Origin: Byssochlamys sp. IMV 00236
Lineage: Eukaryota > Ascomycota > Eurotiomycetes > Eurotiales > Thermoascaceae
Length of the DNA stretch: 64,000 nt
Direction of reading: 5' to 3'
Assembly (NCBI GenBank): GCA_001931875.2
Contig: MSJH02000824.1
Location: 89,837-153,836, forward strand
The notes under the pieces are model-generated. The model worked only from the letters and a program-made list of their open reading frames with translations, had not been told where the DNA came from and searched no databases. The position numbers and the translations under genes were made by a program. Shown in pieces: positions 23,103 to 35,133 of this stretch (the first letter of the stretch is position 1; the number at the start of each line of letters is the position of its first letter).

Positions 23103-24119
23103 ATGGCTCCTGGCCCCGTCTTCGTGCCGCCGGAGCAATGGCGACATCTGCTACGAGCTACTCTCCGCGAATGCTCCTACCTCCCAGACCCCATTGCAAG
23201 AGGATACATGCGCGACCATGTGCGTGAAAGATATCGACACCATGCCTCCAAGTATCGGAGTCCCGCATCCATCCCAGTTCCCAAGCAGTTTAGTCTTCGA
23301 AGAGCCGCAAGGCACACCCTATCCCTTCTTCAACGCGCCAACGAAGGATATCTACGACCCCTGGAAAAGGTCATACTGTTATCGTATGGTCGGATCGGAA
23401 GGCGGAGACACGAGCTTCTGGAACCTCTCCTGACGCCCGAGGTGCCACCAGATTCTGAAGCAGTGACGAAAATGATGCAGCAGCCTTCGAGGTTCGAGGA
23501 TGGTTGGCAACCTCCCTCCATTGTGGTCGACCTTCTCAAGTCCCAGCAGAAGAACGGAATCATTGGAAAATACGGGATAAGACCGCAGGTGAAGACTCTG
23601 ATGCCGAAGATCCCCGCCGAAAACTCCTGGGGAAGACCCCTTGCCGTCAGCCGGAGAAGGAATATCAGGAAGAGATGGTACGCTGCTGCGCTGGACAGTC
23701 TTCTTCCACCTCTCCCGGAGGAAGAGGCGCGGCTACTACAGGACCTGATCTCTGGAGCGCAGCCCTGGGCTCCGGTAAAGCGGAGAAAAGGCATTACCCA
23801 GCCAGAAACGACGCAGGCCCTCGATGCCAAATTTCTCGTGCAGGGACCGCAGAAAGGACACACTTTCGGGGCATTCGCCAACGGTCGACCGCACAATATC
23901 ACACGACGCTTCATGCGTCGTGTATGGGAACGGCTTTCATGCATGATCCCTCGTATGGAGACGATCGGACCAGGAAAGGCACACTTCGAATGGGGCACGC
24001 CCAGTCGAACCAGAAGAGAAATGCTTACGGTGGACAAAGACCAAGCCTCTGTTCTCTTCGCGGGTGTCGACTCTGACGGCAAGATTCCGAACGAACATCA
24101 CCGCGCCAGTGGACATTGA
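23103..24119 (+). CDS. LYR-motif-type protein, probably Cup1-like
   Basis: A single-exon gene of 338 residues from ATG 23103 (MAPGPVFVPPEQWRHLLRAT). The N-terminal helical region LLRATLRECSYLPDPIARGY then MRDHVRERYR resembles the LYR/Complex1 fold: Leu-Arg start, Tyr-Leu-Pro-Asp, then a basic helix. It is followed by SLRRAARHTLSLLQRANEGY. LYR proteins usually work with acyl carrier protein in mitochondrial Fe-S or complex assembly. The rest of the protein is basic and not recognised; it holds EEEARLLQDLISG and a C-terminal HITRRF-like basic segment (NITRRFMRRVWERL). An in-frame ATG 74 codons upstream exists, but 23103 sits directly before the first family-like segment. Divergent from the Mbp1-type gene with about 650 bp between starts. 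Function inferred. Confidence 0.65.
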   Translation: MAPGPVFVPPEQWRHLLRATLRECSYLPDPIARGYMRDHVRERYRHHASKYRSPASIPVPKQFSLRRAARHTLSLLQRANEGYLRPLEKVILLSYGRIGRRRHELLEPLLTPEVPPDSEAVTKMMQQPSRFEDGWQPPSIVVDLLKSQQKNGIIGKYGIRPQVKTLMPKIPAENSWGRPLAVSRRRNIRKRWYAAALDSLLPPLPEEEARLLQDLISGAQPWAPVKRRKGITQPETTQALDAKFLVQGPQKGHTFGAFANGRPHNITRRFMRRVWERLSCMIPRMETIGPGKAHFEWGTPSRTRREMLTVDKDQASVLFAGVDSDGKIPNEHHRASGH

Positions 24120-25064
24120 AAGAATCGCCTCACTTGAGATGCGAAAGCAGCAGACTCTATTCGTCAGTGTGGCTAGAACTGCTCCCGGGAGACAGTAGTC
24201 TATCCCTGACCGCGTCTTCCTCGCGGGTCGTTTAGGCAACTTCCAAGGCTTATCCCTGGTCCTTATGGATGCGGCCTTTACGGAATGGATCTCTACCGGT
24301 CAACGAGGTAACCCCTTATGACCATATCCTAAGACGCACCGTGAGTTGAGACGCAGGAAGTACATAGTCCTCACCATGCATAACATGCTGCCAAGGTCCT
24401 ATGAAAAAAATGAGTCCTCTACCGTAATAGGACCACAAAGGATACTGCCTTGAGCACAAGGCGCAGATTCCACTGACGGCTATTGTCTTGGATTTCTACC
24501 TTATCTGGCTCGCAGCTAGAGAATGATGGAGTTACTATCAGGGATAGTTCCTTCTTGGTGGCTTCTCAGCTAGAGTGAATCGAGGGGAATCTTTATGAAT
24601 TCTCAAACTCTAGAAAAGGTGTAATGATAGGGATACGACTTGTCTACTTTACAAGACGAGCTACCTCTTTCGATCATTTCATCTTGGACATTGTCTGCCT
24701 CTGCTGGGAAGAAATGGGGCACAGAATTATTCATACGGTACATGCGAACATGTCATAGTTCGCTCAATCTAATTCCAAGAGGGAAGCTCGCTCTTAGCTT
24801 ATCGATAGTTATCATATATACCAAAATATTACTCAAGAGCAAAAAGACACCGAAAGATGAACTTCCAGCTCGTTATCGACATAGATCTCATAGTCTCTGA
24901 CTTTGTCTCCAACTTCAAGATTATCTACCTCGTATGGAAATAATAAACGAAAGAAGCCATTGTAATTTGTCTCGTTGATCAATCAATCAAACAAACAGGT
25001 GTTAAGAATGAAGCTGAGTTTGGCAGCAGGGTGACAAACAGCAAGATAATAAACAAAAAAGAGA
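24120..25064. other. Intergenic between convergent genes
   Basis: No gene, RNA or repeat recognised. The plus-strand ORF at 24640-24900 has no family features. Confidence 0.5.
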
Positions 25065-26150
25065 CTAGAAGCCCTTAGGAGCTGAACCAGCCATTGCACG
25101 AGCTGCGCGTTCGCGGTAAGCTTGTCTGAAGCGGTACCGTCCAATAGTGCCCAGTCCGACGGTAGCGATAAAGAGGCCGCACCAGATACCCGTGATGATT
25201 CCACCGATGGGGTTGACTAGGATGTGAGTACCGGGATAGGAGAACTTTGTGGCGGAAAACAAGATGGCCGTCGTGCGTGTCATGGCTTCGGGGAAGGTGA
25301 TGTTGGTTGGTGTCCCGTTCGACTGCACCAGCTGGCCGGCAACATAGGAAATGGTGTCGGATGAAAGTGTAGTTGATACGAGGTTGCTGGTGACGGGGTT
25401 GTTCGTGCTCATCGTAATGTTAGGGATCATGATGACTCGGAGGTCGTCTCTGATAGATACATGTTAGTCTAACTGTTTTATATCCCAGTGCATTGTCCAA
25501 TAGGCTAAGATGGGGCGGACGAATACGTACGCTGTCAGTTTTTCGGTGGACAGTTTGTCGTTCAGCTGTCCGACACTCGTGAAGCCCTGCAGCATCTGTA
25601 TGGTCTGACCGCCGGATGTCTTGCTCTGAATCGGACCAGATATCATAGACTTCGGCGAGGACAATGTTGCCTCCGGAATCGTTATCTGCATGCTGTACTG
25701 GGTTGGTTTGGTCCCGGCGAACTCGTCCACGGGCTGGTTCATTTGATAGAGTCTTAGATCGGTCTGGAAGACACCAGTCGTATTATCATAGAACGGAATG
25801 TTGTAGCAGGCGACGATACCGCTCGGGTTGACCGCGGACTTCATCGCACTCAGCGCAGAGTCGCATGCTTTCACAGCTGTTGCGTTGAACGCAGTCTCGT
25901 TGAAATTGCTCGCTGCTGCTGCTCCAGCATTATCAGCTCTTGACACGACATTCACGCCGCTGTCGTCCTCGGGCAGAGCAGCGCGTTTTTCCTGGAACAG
26001 TTCTCTCTCCGCGATTTCTAGGGCAGCGTCACCGACGCCGATGTCGAGTCCACGACGGAAAAGCTGGTCCGCGAGCAGGTTCTTTGCGAGGACGTTTGAG
26101 ATTGGCGCAGCCAGCAGCAATGCACAAATTGGCGCCAGGTTCAGCTTCAT
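25065..26150 (-). CDS. Secretory-pathway single-pass membrane glycoprotein, unknown function
   Basis: Exons 25531-26150 and 25065-25449 (complement), 334 residues. It has a clear signal peptide (MKLNLAPICALLLAAPISNVLA) and a long lumenal or extracellular region with several N-glycosylation sequons (for example NET, NAT, NTT, NIT). One membrane segment, GGIITGIWCGLFIATVGLG, lies at about residues 289-307, and a short basic cytoplasmic tail ends GSAPKGF. The topology is therefore type I. The lumenal region carries SGIVACYNIPFYDNTTGVF and TQYSMQITIPEATLS but no catalytic motif is recognised. The 81-bp intron joins in frame (LTA-DDLRV). The ATG at 26150 is the first real start; four codons upstream is only GTG. 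A conserved fungal protein is likely, with role unknown. Confidence 0.8.
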
Positions 26151-28043
26151 CTTGCCGTCCACAGTAAGACACCCTCAGATGGGAACGTTCGATCCTCGTC
26201 TTACTCCTCCCGTTCAATAATTAAAGGGTCGCACGTCAGGCGATTTGAAAAGACAGTCGATAAAAAATCCGTCCAGCGGCACTTCGAAGAAAAAAAGTAA
26301 TAACCTTGCATCGAGGTCAGCGTCAATCCGAACACATAGCCGCCGTACCAACAGGGTCAACCAACCAGTTAGCTACGCCAGCGGTAACTTGAAGATGCCA
26401 AGACGAGAGACACCTCTACGAAACGAAAGTAACGAACAAAAAATTAAGTTAAAAAAACCGCGAAATTATGAACTGAACGTAGGGAAAAGAAAGAAAGAAA
26501 CAAGTCGACTCCAGGTGACCTTAGTGAGAAAGGAATAAAAGAGGGAAGATCGTTAAGCGCCGTGGCCTCCGTTAAAGGGGAGCAGAGCCACGAGGTTCCA
26601 GATTAGCATCATGTCTATGCTCAACGACTGTATCATCATTGTCGCAGCTCCACCAAAAGCACAGACGACCACAACTTTGAAGGTTCATGCACCAAGCTCG
26701 AGTATCATCTAGTGCTCAAACAGGCGATTTTTACCTTTAGCCCCGAGGTGCCCGACTATCCGAGTGTTCCTGATGGCGAGACCTGAGACATGTTTGGTTT
26801 GGCGTCAACCGACCTTGTCAATCCAGAAAACCCCAGGCACGCTAAGGGAGTGTTCTTGAGCTGGTAGTGATCTTAATCACCGGTTCGAGGCAGTTATACT
26901 TGGCAGGAGATGCTTGGCTCGAATGATCAGGTTAGAAGGAAAGAATAACAATCTGATGTTAAATAATTGCCGTTACCCCCTCGGCCTTGTGACAGTTGGT
27001 CTGCTGCGATCGCTTATATCAGTGCCAACCCTGCAGTATAGTTAGTTAGCTACTGTAGTCCATGACGCGAAGATGCAGTATCCCCTAGCTTCCAGACCCT
27101 ATCTACTCCGGGGTCTATACGGTACACAAACAGAAGGGCCGTCGCGACCGAGGGGTACAGTACAAGGCCCAGCCCCTCTCCCAAGCCGATCGATGGCATT
27201 CGATTCACGATCTCATTATCAGAGGGAAAGGAGGAAAGAATAGGCTTCTCTGTCTAGAATATGGGGATCCCAGACAGCCGGAGTTTCAATAACAGCCAAA
27301 ATGGCGCTTCTCTGTCGACGGTCCAAGGAGGTGGTTTCGGGTTAGAGCAGGCGCGTTCCCCAAACAAGCATAGCGAGTGTTTACTTCTACTTCCGTGGGC
27401 TCATGCTCAGACATGATCATCACCGTTAGATACTGTGACAGAGGATTGGTATAGGCTATTATGTTGGGACTACGGAGTAGATACCATTGTTGCTCTTCAG
27501 CCCTCCAGAGTCGGCCGGCACTTCATCGTGTTTGCACAGGCCGGCAGTTTATCCGATGATGGGTTTGTTTCGAAGCCATAGCTAGCTGGTTTCGATGTTC
27601 ATCAACCCAAACATCGTCAAAACAATTATCGAATTATCAAGCTAACTACTCCGTACTCCATAGCCTTATGTTGTTTTGAACTTGGTTTCGAAGAAGAGGA
27701 ATATATATAAGATGACGACTGTGACAACGTAATCTAAGACTACGTGGATATGCCTAGAAAGCCTCTCAAAGCTCGAATAGGTATCTAATGGTGATGGTCT
27801 GGCTGTACTCGCTCATGTACTTAGTCGGCCGTATCAAGTCCGTATCAACTATATTCCCTCTTGATAGTTTAACTCAAATTGAATAATGAAAGAGGTACTG
27901 CATCAAATGCCCCCAGGTTCCCAGAAACTTTATACATATCATTATATGAACTATGCCACCGGTATCCATGCAGACTCTCAAGCATTCGAGAGTCGAGACA
28001 TACTCCTAAATCAAATACGGAACAAGATCTGATCACGTATCTC
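26151..28043. other. Intergenic, no gene seen
   Basis: 1.9 kb without a supported gene. The plus-strand ORF at 26245-26538 is Lys/Arg/Asn-rich low-complexity sequence and is not called. Two copies of the 9-mer TACTCCGTA (either strand) occur at 27471-27479 and 27647-27655. Confidence 0.5.
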
Positions 28044-30079
28044 TCATTTCAAACCTTTGAGCAACCCATTCAGCACAGCGACAAGACCGTAGGCTCCAGG
28101 ATCTGGCAGACGAGCGGCTTCCTCTTCCTTTGTCTGTTGCATTCCAGAGTCATCCTTGACATACGCAGACCGTCCAAATCTGGCTTGTAGATTTCGCGTG
28201 TTCTCAGAACCAGCGTGTGCTTCAGAAACGGCTGCCTCAAGGGCGGCGAGGCCCTGAGGCTGGTCCTTGCTTACGCGGTCCAACGTTGTTACGAATGGTA
28301 TCAACGCATCCATCAAGGTACGATCTCCAACACGAGCACCGGTGAATTTCTCCAGTGCCGTCAGTGCTTCCACTGCTGCACGAGAAAAGTATCGAACATC
28401 GATAGGGGTGTTCTCCTCGTAGAGATGGTTCAAAGACGCGGCTAGCGCGGATAAAAAGATGCCGTAGATTCCTCCTGAGGTGCCTCCCATAGCCTCGGTG
28501 ACGACCTCCGACAGTGCAAGCGTCCCCTGGGTGAGACTGTGCGTAGGCAGTGAGCCAGTTTCTGCCCCTTGCAACATGGCCTGCGCGCCTGCAAGAAGCG
28601 TTGTTCCGCAATCGCCATCGCCAAGAACGGTATCGTAGTGTGTGAGAGCTGGCTCTGCTGCAACAACTTCCGAGTAAATGGACTTGATGACCTTTACGAA
28701 GGCTTCCTTATCACCTGTTTCGCACTTTGTCAGTAAAGTATTGAATGTGTGCGAACACAGAAACAGAAAGGAAGAGGGAAGACTAACAGCGAATGTCATT
28801 AAGGCTGGTGCGGCGGGGCTTCTCAGCTCCTTGATCAACTGACTCGCTAATGCCGGACTCCTTCGTCCACTGGTCGATAGGGATACTTGAGGCCCAGCCG
28901 TTTGCAGTCGTGGGGTCATTGAGAAGGCTCAGGATTGTGGAAGCTTCTTCGGAGTCATCCAGGCTCAGCAACGTGATACTGAAACCACGGCCGTCCAATG
29001 CGGAAAGGAAGGTGCCTGCGTAGGTTCGGCACGGGGTGATGTTATACATGCTCTTTAATTGCGTGCTGACCAGAGAGGTTAATGCGCCCAGTTCGATGGT
29101 CGAGAGACCCCCTAGATTGTTCATTAGTAGAACCACACGACGACCAGCGTTGGCTGCTTCAGCGGGCAGGAAGCCGTGCTCCTTGTTGGTTGAGTCAAGG
29201 AGAAGATTGAGCATCTTCTTGATAACCTCCTCTGTTGGTGTCTCTGCTGGTAGACGGTCGAAGGCTGGCTCATTGTGAATTCCCATACCCAAACTGATCT
29301 CCTCACCGTGCCCTGTTTCCGGTCCCTGCTGGCCTGGGACATAGCACGGTGCGAGCGACACTCCAATGGTGCCCATGTTGTTGGAGATTTTATCACAGAG
29401 TTGAACAATGCGGTCGATATCTAGGCCCCGGTGCGCTGCTGCACCGGCCACTTTGTGAATGAGAATAGTACCAGCCAGGCCACGACGACCGACGAATTTG
29501 CCGCGAGAACGAGGCACCGATACGTCTTCAGCCACCAATACCACGCGGACATCCTGCCCCGTTGCGGCTTTGTAGCGCTCAGCGGCGAGCGAAAAGTTTA
29601 GTTTGTCGCCAGTATAGTTCTTGACAACCACAATTGTCCCTTTGGATGAGGCAGCTGCCTCAAGAGCACGGTATATCTGTCGGATATTGGGTGAGGAGAA
29701 AATGGAGCCGGCAACCGTCGCATCCAACATACCCTCACCCAGGTATCCAGCGTGGGCAGGTTCATGGCCACTGCCACCTGGGCCAAGTTAGTAAATCAAC
29801 CAATCGCAGACTGTAGAGGAATTGATAGAAGAAAAACATACCTCCACTGATCACTGTGACTCTATTGGCATCGGCCAGGTTTGGTTTAAACAAAACACCA
29901 AATCTCTCATCGAACCTCAAGCCCGGCTGTAATTGTAGCTGAGCACGACTCCATTCTCTTACGAGCAAGACTGGGTCCTGGATAAATCTGCGCTCTACAG
30001 GAGATAGTCAGCATTGGCCAATGGCGTTAGGACAAGTGACACATGCGCCGCGCAAGAAGAAGGACCAACCTGGAGCCAT
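28044..30079 (-). CDS. DAK1: Dihydroxyacetone kinase (single-chain, ATP-dependent)
   Basis: Exons 30070-30079, 29842-29994, 28788-29777 and 28044-28714 (complement), 607 residues. It phosphorylates dihydroxyacetone (and glyceraldehyde) with ATP, feeding glycerol-derived C3 units into glycolysis and detoxifying dihydroxyacetone. The DhaK domain has SGGGSGHEPAHAGY (about residues 53-66), KNYTGDKLNF and GMGIHNEPAFDR, whose His (about 222) is the one that binds substrate covalently in this family. The DhaL/ATP domain begins after exon 3 with LGDGDCGTTLLAGA and contains EAMGGTSGGIYGIFLSAL and GARVGDRTLMDAL. The end is LNGLLKGLK. The first exon is only 10 nt (ATG plus two codons and one base). It is joined to ERRFIQDPVLLV, a segment matching the usual DAK N-terminus. 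Introns are 75, 64 and 73 bp. Confidence 0.93.
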
Positions 30080-32004
30080 TGTGTATATATAATAAAGGAA
30101 GTAGACGGTAAAGCCAGAGAGGGAGATAAAAGAGAGGCTTGGTCGGCTTTTAACTGGTATGCTTTTACTCAAATTATCCTGTGGAATCTAGAGACTGGTA
30201 ATGTCATGCTGAAAACAGACAATTATCTGCCATCGATATAAGTCATCCGATGCCATTGTATCACCAAGTGCCCTCATGTGATGACCCCTCACATCCCCGC
30301 CTTTCTTTCCTCTTCTACTTCCCTCCTGAATCTCCCGTGGCACGAACCAGGAAGGTGATTGCAACAAATGAAAAGAGGAAGACATGCTCTAGCCGCCAAA
30401 ATTGGCTTTCCCATCCGATATTGTCAAGAAGACGTAAACTATGCGAGTGGGGTTCTTCAACGATGCGGAGAAGCGGATCCGAACTGTGGGGATCAGCCAT
30501 CCGGTCCGATCGGCTGGATCGGAGATGGGATGGAAATAATTATAGCAAGTCGAGCGATAACTACAGATGAGGAGAAGTAGAAAATCGTTCTCGAGTTATT
30601 TAGGCGCGCAATCTTGGAGTCTTCCTGTCTTGTTGCACAGAGCATTAACTTATGGCTGACAATGTTAGCAGCTACCCACCAAGTAAGTAGGTAACATGAC
30701 CTGGCAGATCCTGCGCGGTGCTACGAGTGTTTAAACGACCATAATTATGCCATTGGAGCATGTAGATCTTGCATACGGGATCATCCGGACTTCCCTCGGT
30801 TGTTCCTGACTATTGGCCAGAATCTATCTTTCCCCGATAAAGATGACGAGTTATGGCGGTGCCTCGTGCATCTAAACGCGACTGATCGCCCGCCATTTCT
30901 CCAACTCTCCCCTTAACCATGCGTCTACAGGAACTGGGGTTTATTCGCCACGTTGTCACATATTCAATCAATGTATATCGAAGATGATGATCATTGAGTA
31001 TCCCATAAGCAGAGATATCAATCACGATATCACGTCTATCCATTCAGTTATAACACCGCTATTCGCGGTGAGAATATCAACACAACTACAGGCAATATCG
31101 CGCCTAACCCCCAAGGTGATCAGCACTTGGAGTCGCACTAAATGATATGATTTTCACAACTAAGCCTTGCTTTCTAGGATATCGTCCCCATTTTGTAAAA
31201 CGAAAAAGAACCGTCACACTTTTGTGCTAGGGCAACGTACAATGCCGATCGAAGAGTCCAAACAGGTTTAATTAGGACCCATAAGTAAGTTAATAACAGG
31301 GCCCGATTTAGCAAGCTTATTTGAGGTCAATTACACGCGGAACCGCAAGTCATATTCCCCTGTCCTGTGTTTACCTTCAAGCTGTCACCCCGTTCTCGCC
31401 GAGACATCGATGGCATTTCCAGTCGCTACAGCTAGTGGACCATGGCGTTTGATATCGTTCAAACATCTGTATGATTGTCTAATAATACTTCGCGTATAAT
31501 GTGAATTCCATCAAGAGTTTATCGCTTGTACTCATAGTTCATAAATCATCAAGCTATGCTCTCTATTCAAATTTATAGTCAAAAAGAGGGGCGGAGGTGC
31601 GTGTCGATAAGCCGCCCTTATCAGTCGCCACACCCGCGGAGATCACTAATGCCACAGGCCGGAAACCCCACCATCGCTGTAAAAATTTCAGGTTAAAGAA
31701 TCACGACGGCGGGGTATTATTTGCGTCCATTACTACGTTTGACGCTCGTTTCAGATATATTAATCGCTCCAAAATACCCTAGATAAACATTCTACGGGAA
31801 AGCAGAGATTTTTTTCGAGCTGCAGCAGAATTACTTGCGGCCCGCGAAGACGCGAATCTGCAGCTGACAAATTTGCAGATTGTTTCCCCATCATATGCTT
31901 CATTAGCAATCACGATTTAACGCGTGTTGCCTTTCATGCGTGGATGATTATATCGGCTTTATATCTGAGTGTCTATCTTCTATAAGGTTTTTTCTTTTCG
32001 ACAG
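30080..32004. other. Divergent promoters of DAK and EMW1 genes
   Basis: 1.9 kb with no supported gene. It holds the upstream regions of both neighbours. A pyrimidine run ending in CGACAG directly precedes the EMW1 start. Confidence 0.5.
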
Positions 32005-34947
32005 ATGGCGGAATCTACAAACTCTACGGTTCCAGCTACGCTGGATACTCTATATGATGAGTCCGATTTCTCATCTTCGATGAAGAAGCAGTATGATCCG
32101 GTTAGTCTCACCGCGGCTGGGTCACTCGCTGTCCTGGAGCTACCCCTTGCCAAACAGGTCTTTGGCCATGGCATCCAGGAAGGAGACGAGGGCGTTGCCC
32201 CCGTGAAGAGCGGGGAGTCATCGTATACGGATTTCGTCGCCCAAAGAGCAAAGAAGCTGGCGGAGACGGAGGCAGGTTCTTCAAAGCTACGGTCACAGAT
32301 TCTGCATATTGGTCTTGCGGCGCTCTTCTCATTCCTACAGTCCAACGTGACCGGTCCCCCATTGGCTTTTGATTCCGCGAAAGTCGTCTTCCCTGCGGCT
32401 TTGACGGAGACCAAGGCTGTTGTAAATACAATCCGAAAGAAAATGATCCGCGATCTGTCTGTGGATGGAGAGGCTGCTTATCAACTAACGCCAAATGTCG
32501 AGCTCTTCTGTGTGGCGAAGGCGTTGTTGGTGGACTCGGATGTTCTGTTGACGGCCTCAGCACCGCTAGCAGCGCGGGTTGCCCGGATGCGAGTCAATTT
32601 CCTGCATCAGAAGATGTTGTCTGAGGTTACGGGTAGTCTTCAGGCCCTTGTTTATGATGACCTTGATGAGATCGCGAAGGTCCTGCTTGATGCACCTAAC
32701 TCCGATACGGAAGAAAAGGCTAGATTCTTGGTCGAGAGGGCGACAATCCACACGTTCTTTGGCTTCGATGCAAAGGCTAGAGCAGATCTCGAGCAAGCTG
32801 CTGCAACGAGAAATTTCGAGTTCGCCCTAACTGGAAAGCTGGGAAAGAGGACCAAGTTTCAGGATCGTGACATCAGTCAACTCGTGGTTCTAGCGAAAAG
32901 CGCTGACGGCAAAGCTGCGGAAGAGTCTAATGCTACTACAGTGAAGAAGGATGAGGCTGAATCCTCAGGACCTAAGAATATTGACCTCAATGATGATACC
33001 CTTTTGGAGTCTATTTCATTTGCGAAGGAAGATGAGAGAACGCAAGAAAAGTCAATGACGGTGCAGGATGAATCTTCTCTGCCTCCTTCCTTGGCTTCCC
33101 TTGATCCTGCAAATCAGCCTATGCTGAATCCTGTTGACTCCGCTATTCTACTTTCTCTTGCATCTGCAATCACCAATACGACCCCTGAGAACGGCCTGAC
33201 GCGAGAAGAAACCCTTCCGTACGCGACTCGCGTGCTGGAAGGCGGAAGCTCCAACTGGCAGATCTATACGCAGGCTCTGCTGGTCCGAAGTCGGATTGAG
33301 GGCTTCAAATCCCGCACCGTGGAGAGAGGTGTCTTGCAAATGCAAGCCCTAGTAGATCAGGTCATAGCTGACACTGCATCCGTTGACTCTGCTCCGGTAG
33401 ACACTGCATCACCCGAAGCAGCAACCACTTTCCTTCCCAGACCGGAGAAATCGGAATCAGCACCAGCGGCTGACAGACTGGAATACATCTGGTTGTTGAA
33501 CTTCTCTACACGATGGGGTCTCGAAGCAGAGTTGGCCAACCGATGGGTTAACCTTGGAGGACTCCGGACAGCTCTTGATATCTACGAGCGTCTTCAGATG
33601 TGGGCGGAGGTTTCTCTATGTTATGCTGCCACTGAGAGGGAGGACAAGGCGAGGACGATCGTGCGGAGACAGCTGTACGAACGAACCAACAAGGACGTCG
33701 AGGACGAGGACGAAAAGTTCGAGGGCCCAGAATTGTCAACTCTCCCTGCAGATGCTCCAAGATTGTTCTGTATTCTGGGAGACATCGACAAGGACCCGTC
33801 TATGTACGAACGTGCTTGGGAGGTTTCCAAGATGCGTTACGCTCGCGCTCAGCGATCTCTCGCCCGCCACTATTTGACCTCGAAACCACCAGCTCTCGAC
33901 AAAGCCGAAGAAGCCTACCACAAGAGTCTTCAAATCAACCGTCTCAACCACGGCGCCTGGTTTGCCCTTGGCTGTGTCCAGCTCGAGCTGCAGAAATGGA
34001 ACGAATCAATCGAGTCGTTCACGCGAGTAGTCCAGCTCGAAGAAACCGATGCTGAAGCATGGAGTAACCTCGCTGCTGCTCTCCTCCACGTTTCCACCAC
34101 CGAGCCAACCCAGATCGCCGCAGACAGTATCCCAGCGGAAAAAGCAGAAGACGAGGAGGAAGGAGACGAAACCGCACCCGCAGCAAAAGACCCCTACAAG
34201 AACAAACGCGATGCACTCGCAGCACTCCACCGAGCCGCCCAGCTCAAGAACACCGATCACCGCATCTGGGACAACCTCCTCACAGTAGCAGCTTCCATCC
34301 CTCCCCCCAATGTCCCTTTCAAAGACATCGTCCACGCACAACGAAAAGTGATCGAGATCCTCGGACCGAAAAAGGGCGAGAAATGCATCGATCTCCCGAT
34401 TCTGACGATGTTGGTGGATTACCTCGTCAAGAACTACCAATATGAAGATCTACTTATCGCCATCGACGAAAATAACACGGAACGCGTTCTCCGTCGCGGA
34501 ACTGTCCCCGGACAGATCGTCACTTTGGTTGATGAGAGTGTCGTCCCGCTCATCACTCACTCTGCTCCGCTCTGGCTGCTCGTTGCACGCTTGGAACAGT
34601 TCAGACATCGACCTTCTAAAGCATTCGAAGCTCATGAGAAGGCGTGGCGTGCTGTTGTTGCATCTGCTACGCAGGGAGCGTTCCAGATGGGAGACGAGAA
34701 GAAGTGGATGGATGTCGTCAAGGCTACGGAACGGCTGGTTCGCGAGGGATATGCTAAGTTCGGAGGCATGCAGAAGGAAGGACAGGAGGAAGGGAAACCA
34801 GATGCTGAAACCGAACTGGTGGCGAAAGATTGGAGATTCAAGGCTCGAAGTGCTGTGAGGGGTATTTTGGGTAAGGGTAAGGAGTTCTGGGAGGGAACTG
34901 AGGGATGGGATCGTCTGAAAGAGCTTCAGTCGGAGGTCAGCGGTTAA
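32005..34947 (+). CDS. EMW1: TPR protein Emw1 (TTC27 homologue)
   Basis: An intronless 980-residue protein from ATG 32005. The open frame extends 12 codons upstream but that extension begins with GTG, so MAESTNSTVPATLDTLYDES is taken as the start. Yeast Emw1 is an essential TPR protein linked to cell-wall integrity; human TTC27 is a folding/assembly factor. The N-terminal two thirds are helical with a disordered acidic insert (about residues 305-365). The TPR units lie at about residues 613-695: RAQRSLARHYLTSKPPALDK, then HGAWFALGCVQLELQKWNES and AEAWSNLAAALLHV. An acidic insert EDEEEGDETAPA follows, then further repeats DHRIWDNLLTVAAS. The match to Emw1/TTC27 rests on this architecture and on LANRWVNLGGLRTALDIYER. 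Function in this organism is inferred. Confidence 0.9.
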   Translation: MAESTNSTVPATLDTLYDESDFSSSMKKQYDPVSLTAAGSLAVLELPLAKQVFGHGIQEGDEGVAPVKSGESSYTDFVAQRAKKLAETEAGSSKLRSQILHIGLAALFSFLQSNVTGPPLAFDSAKVVFPAALTETKAVVNTIRKKMIRDLSVDGEAAYQLTPNVELFCVAKALLVDSDVLLTASAPLAARVARMRVNFLHQKMLSEVTGSLQALVYDDLDEIAKVLLDAPNSDTEEKARFLVERATIHTFFGFDAKARADLEQAAATRNFEFALTGKLGKRTKFQDRDISQLVVLAKSADGKAAEESNATTVKKDEAESSGPKNIDLNDDTLLESISFAKEDERTQEKSMTVQDESSLPPSLASLDPANQPMLNPVDSAILLSLASAITNTTPENGLTREETLPYATRVLEGGSSNWQIYTQALLVRSRIEGFKSRTVERGVLQMQALVDQVIADTASVDSAPVDTASPEAATTFLPRPEKSESAPAADRLEYIWLLNFSTRWGLEAELANRWVNLGGLRTALDIYERLQMWAEVSLCYAATEREDKARTIVRRQLYERTNKDVEDEDEKFEGPELSTLPADAPRLFCILGDIDKDPSMYERAWEVSKMRYARAQRSLARHYLTSKPPALDKAEEAYHKSLQINRLNHGAWFALGCVQLELQKWNESIESFTRVVQLEETDAEAWSNLAAALLHVSTTEPTQIAADSIPAEKAEDEEEGDETAPAAKDPYKNKRDALAALHRAAQLKNTDHRIWDNLLTVAASIPPPNVPFKDIVHAQRKVIEILGPKKGEKCIDLPILTMLVDYLVKNYQYEDLLIAIDENNTERVLRRGTVPGQIVTLVDESVVPLITHSAPLWLLVARLEQFRHRPSKAFEAHEKAWRAVVASATQGAFQMGDEKKWMDVVKATERLVREGYAKFGGMQKEGQEEGKPDAETELVAKDWRFKARSAVRGILGKGKEFWEGTEGWDRLKELQSEVSG

Positions 34948-35133
34948 TCATTGACATTGGGAAAAATTCCTGAACGTTGCTGAATATAGCATATTTTTTT
35001 ATGCTGTGCTATTACATATTTTTGATTAGAAAAACATGCATTTGAGGATGGGGATAGACTTTTTTTCTTCAGCAGCGACTGATATCATCTAAAAGCGAGC
35101 ATGTAATACAAATTATATTCTCTCATCATAAGG

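Noticed and set aside
26245..26538. 97-codon Lys/Arg/Asn-rich ORF
   Set aside because: Low-complexity, no family, overlaps the upstream region of the membrane glycoprotein gene.
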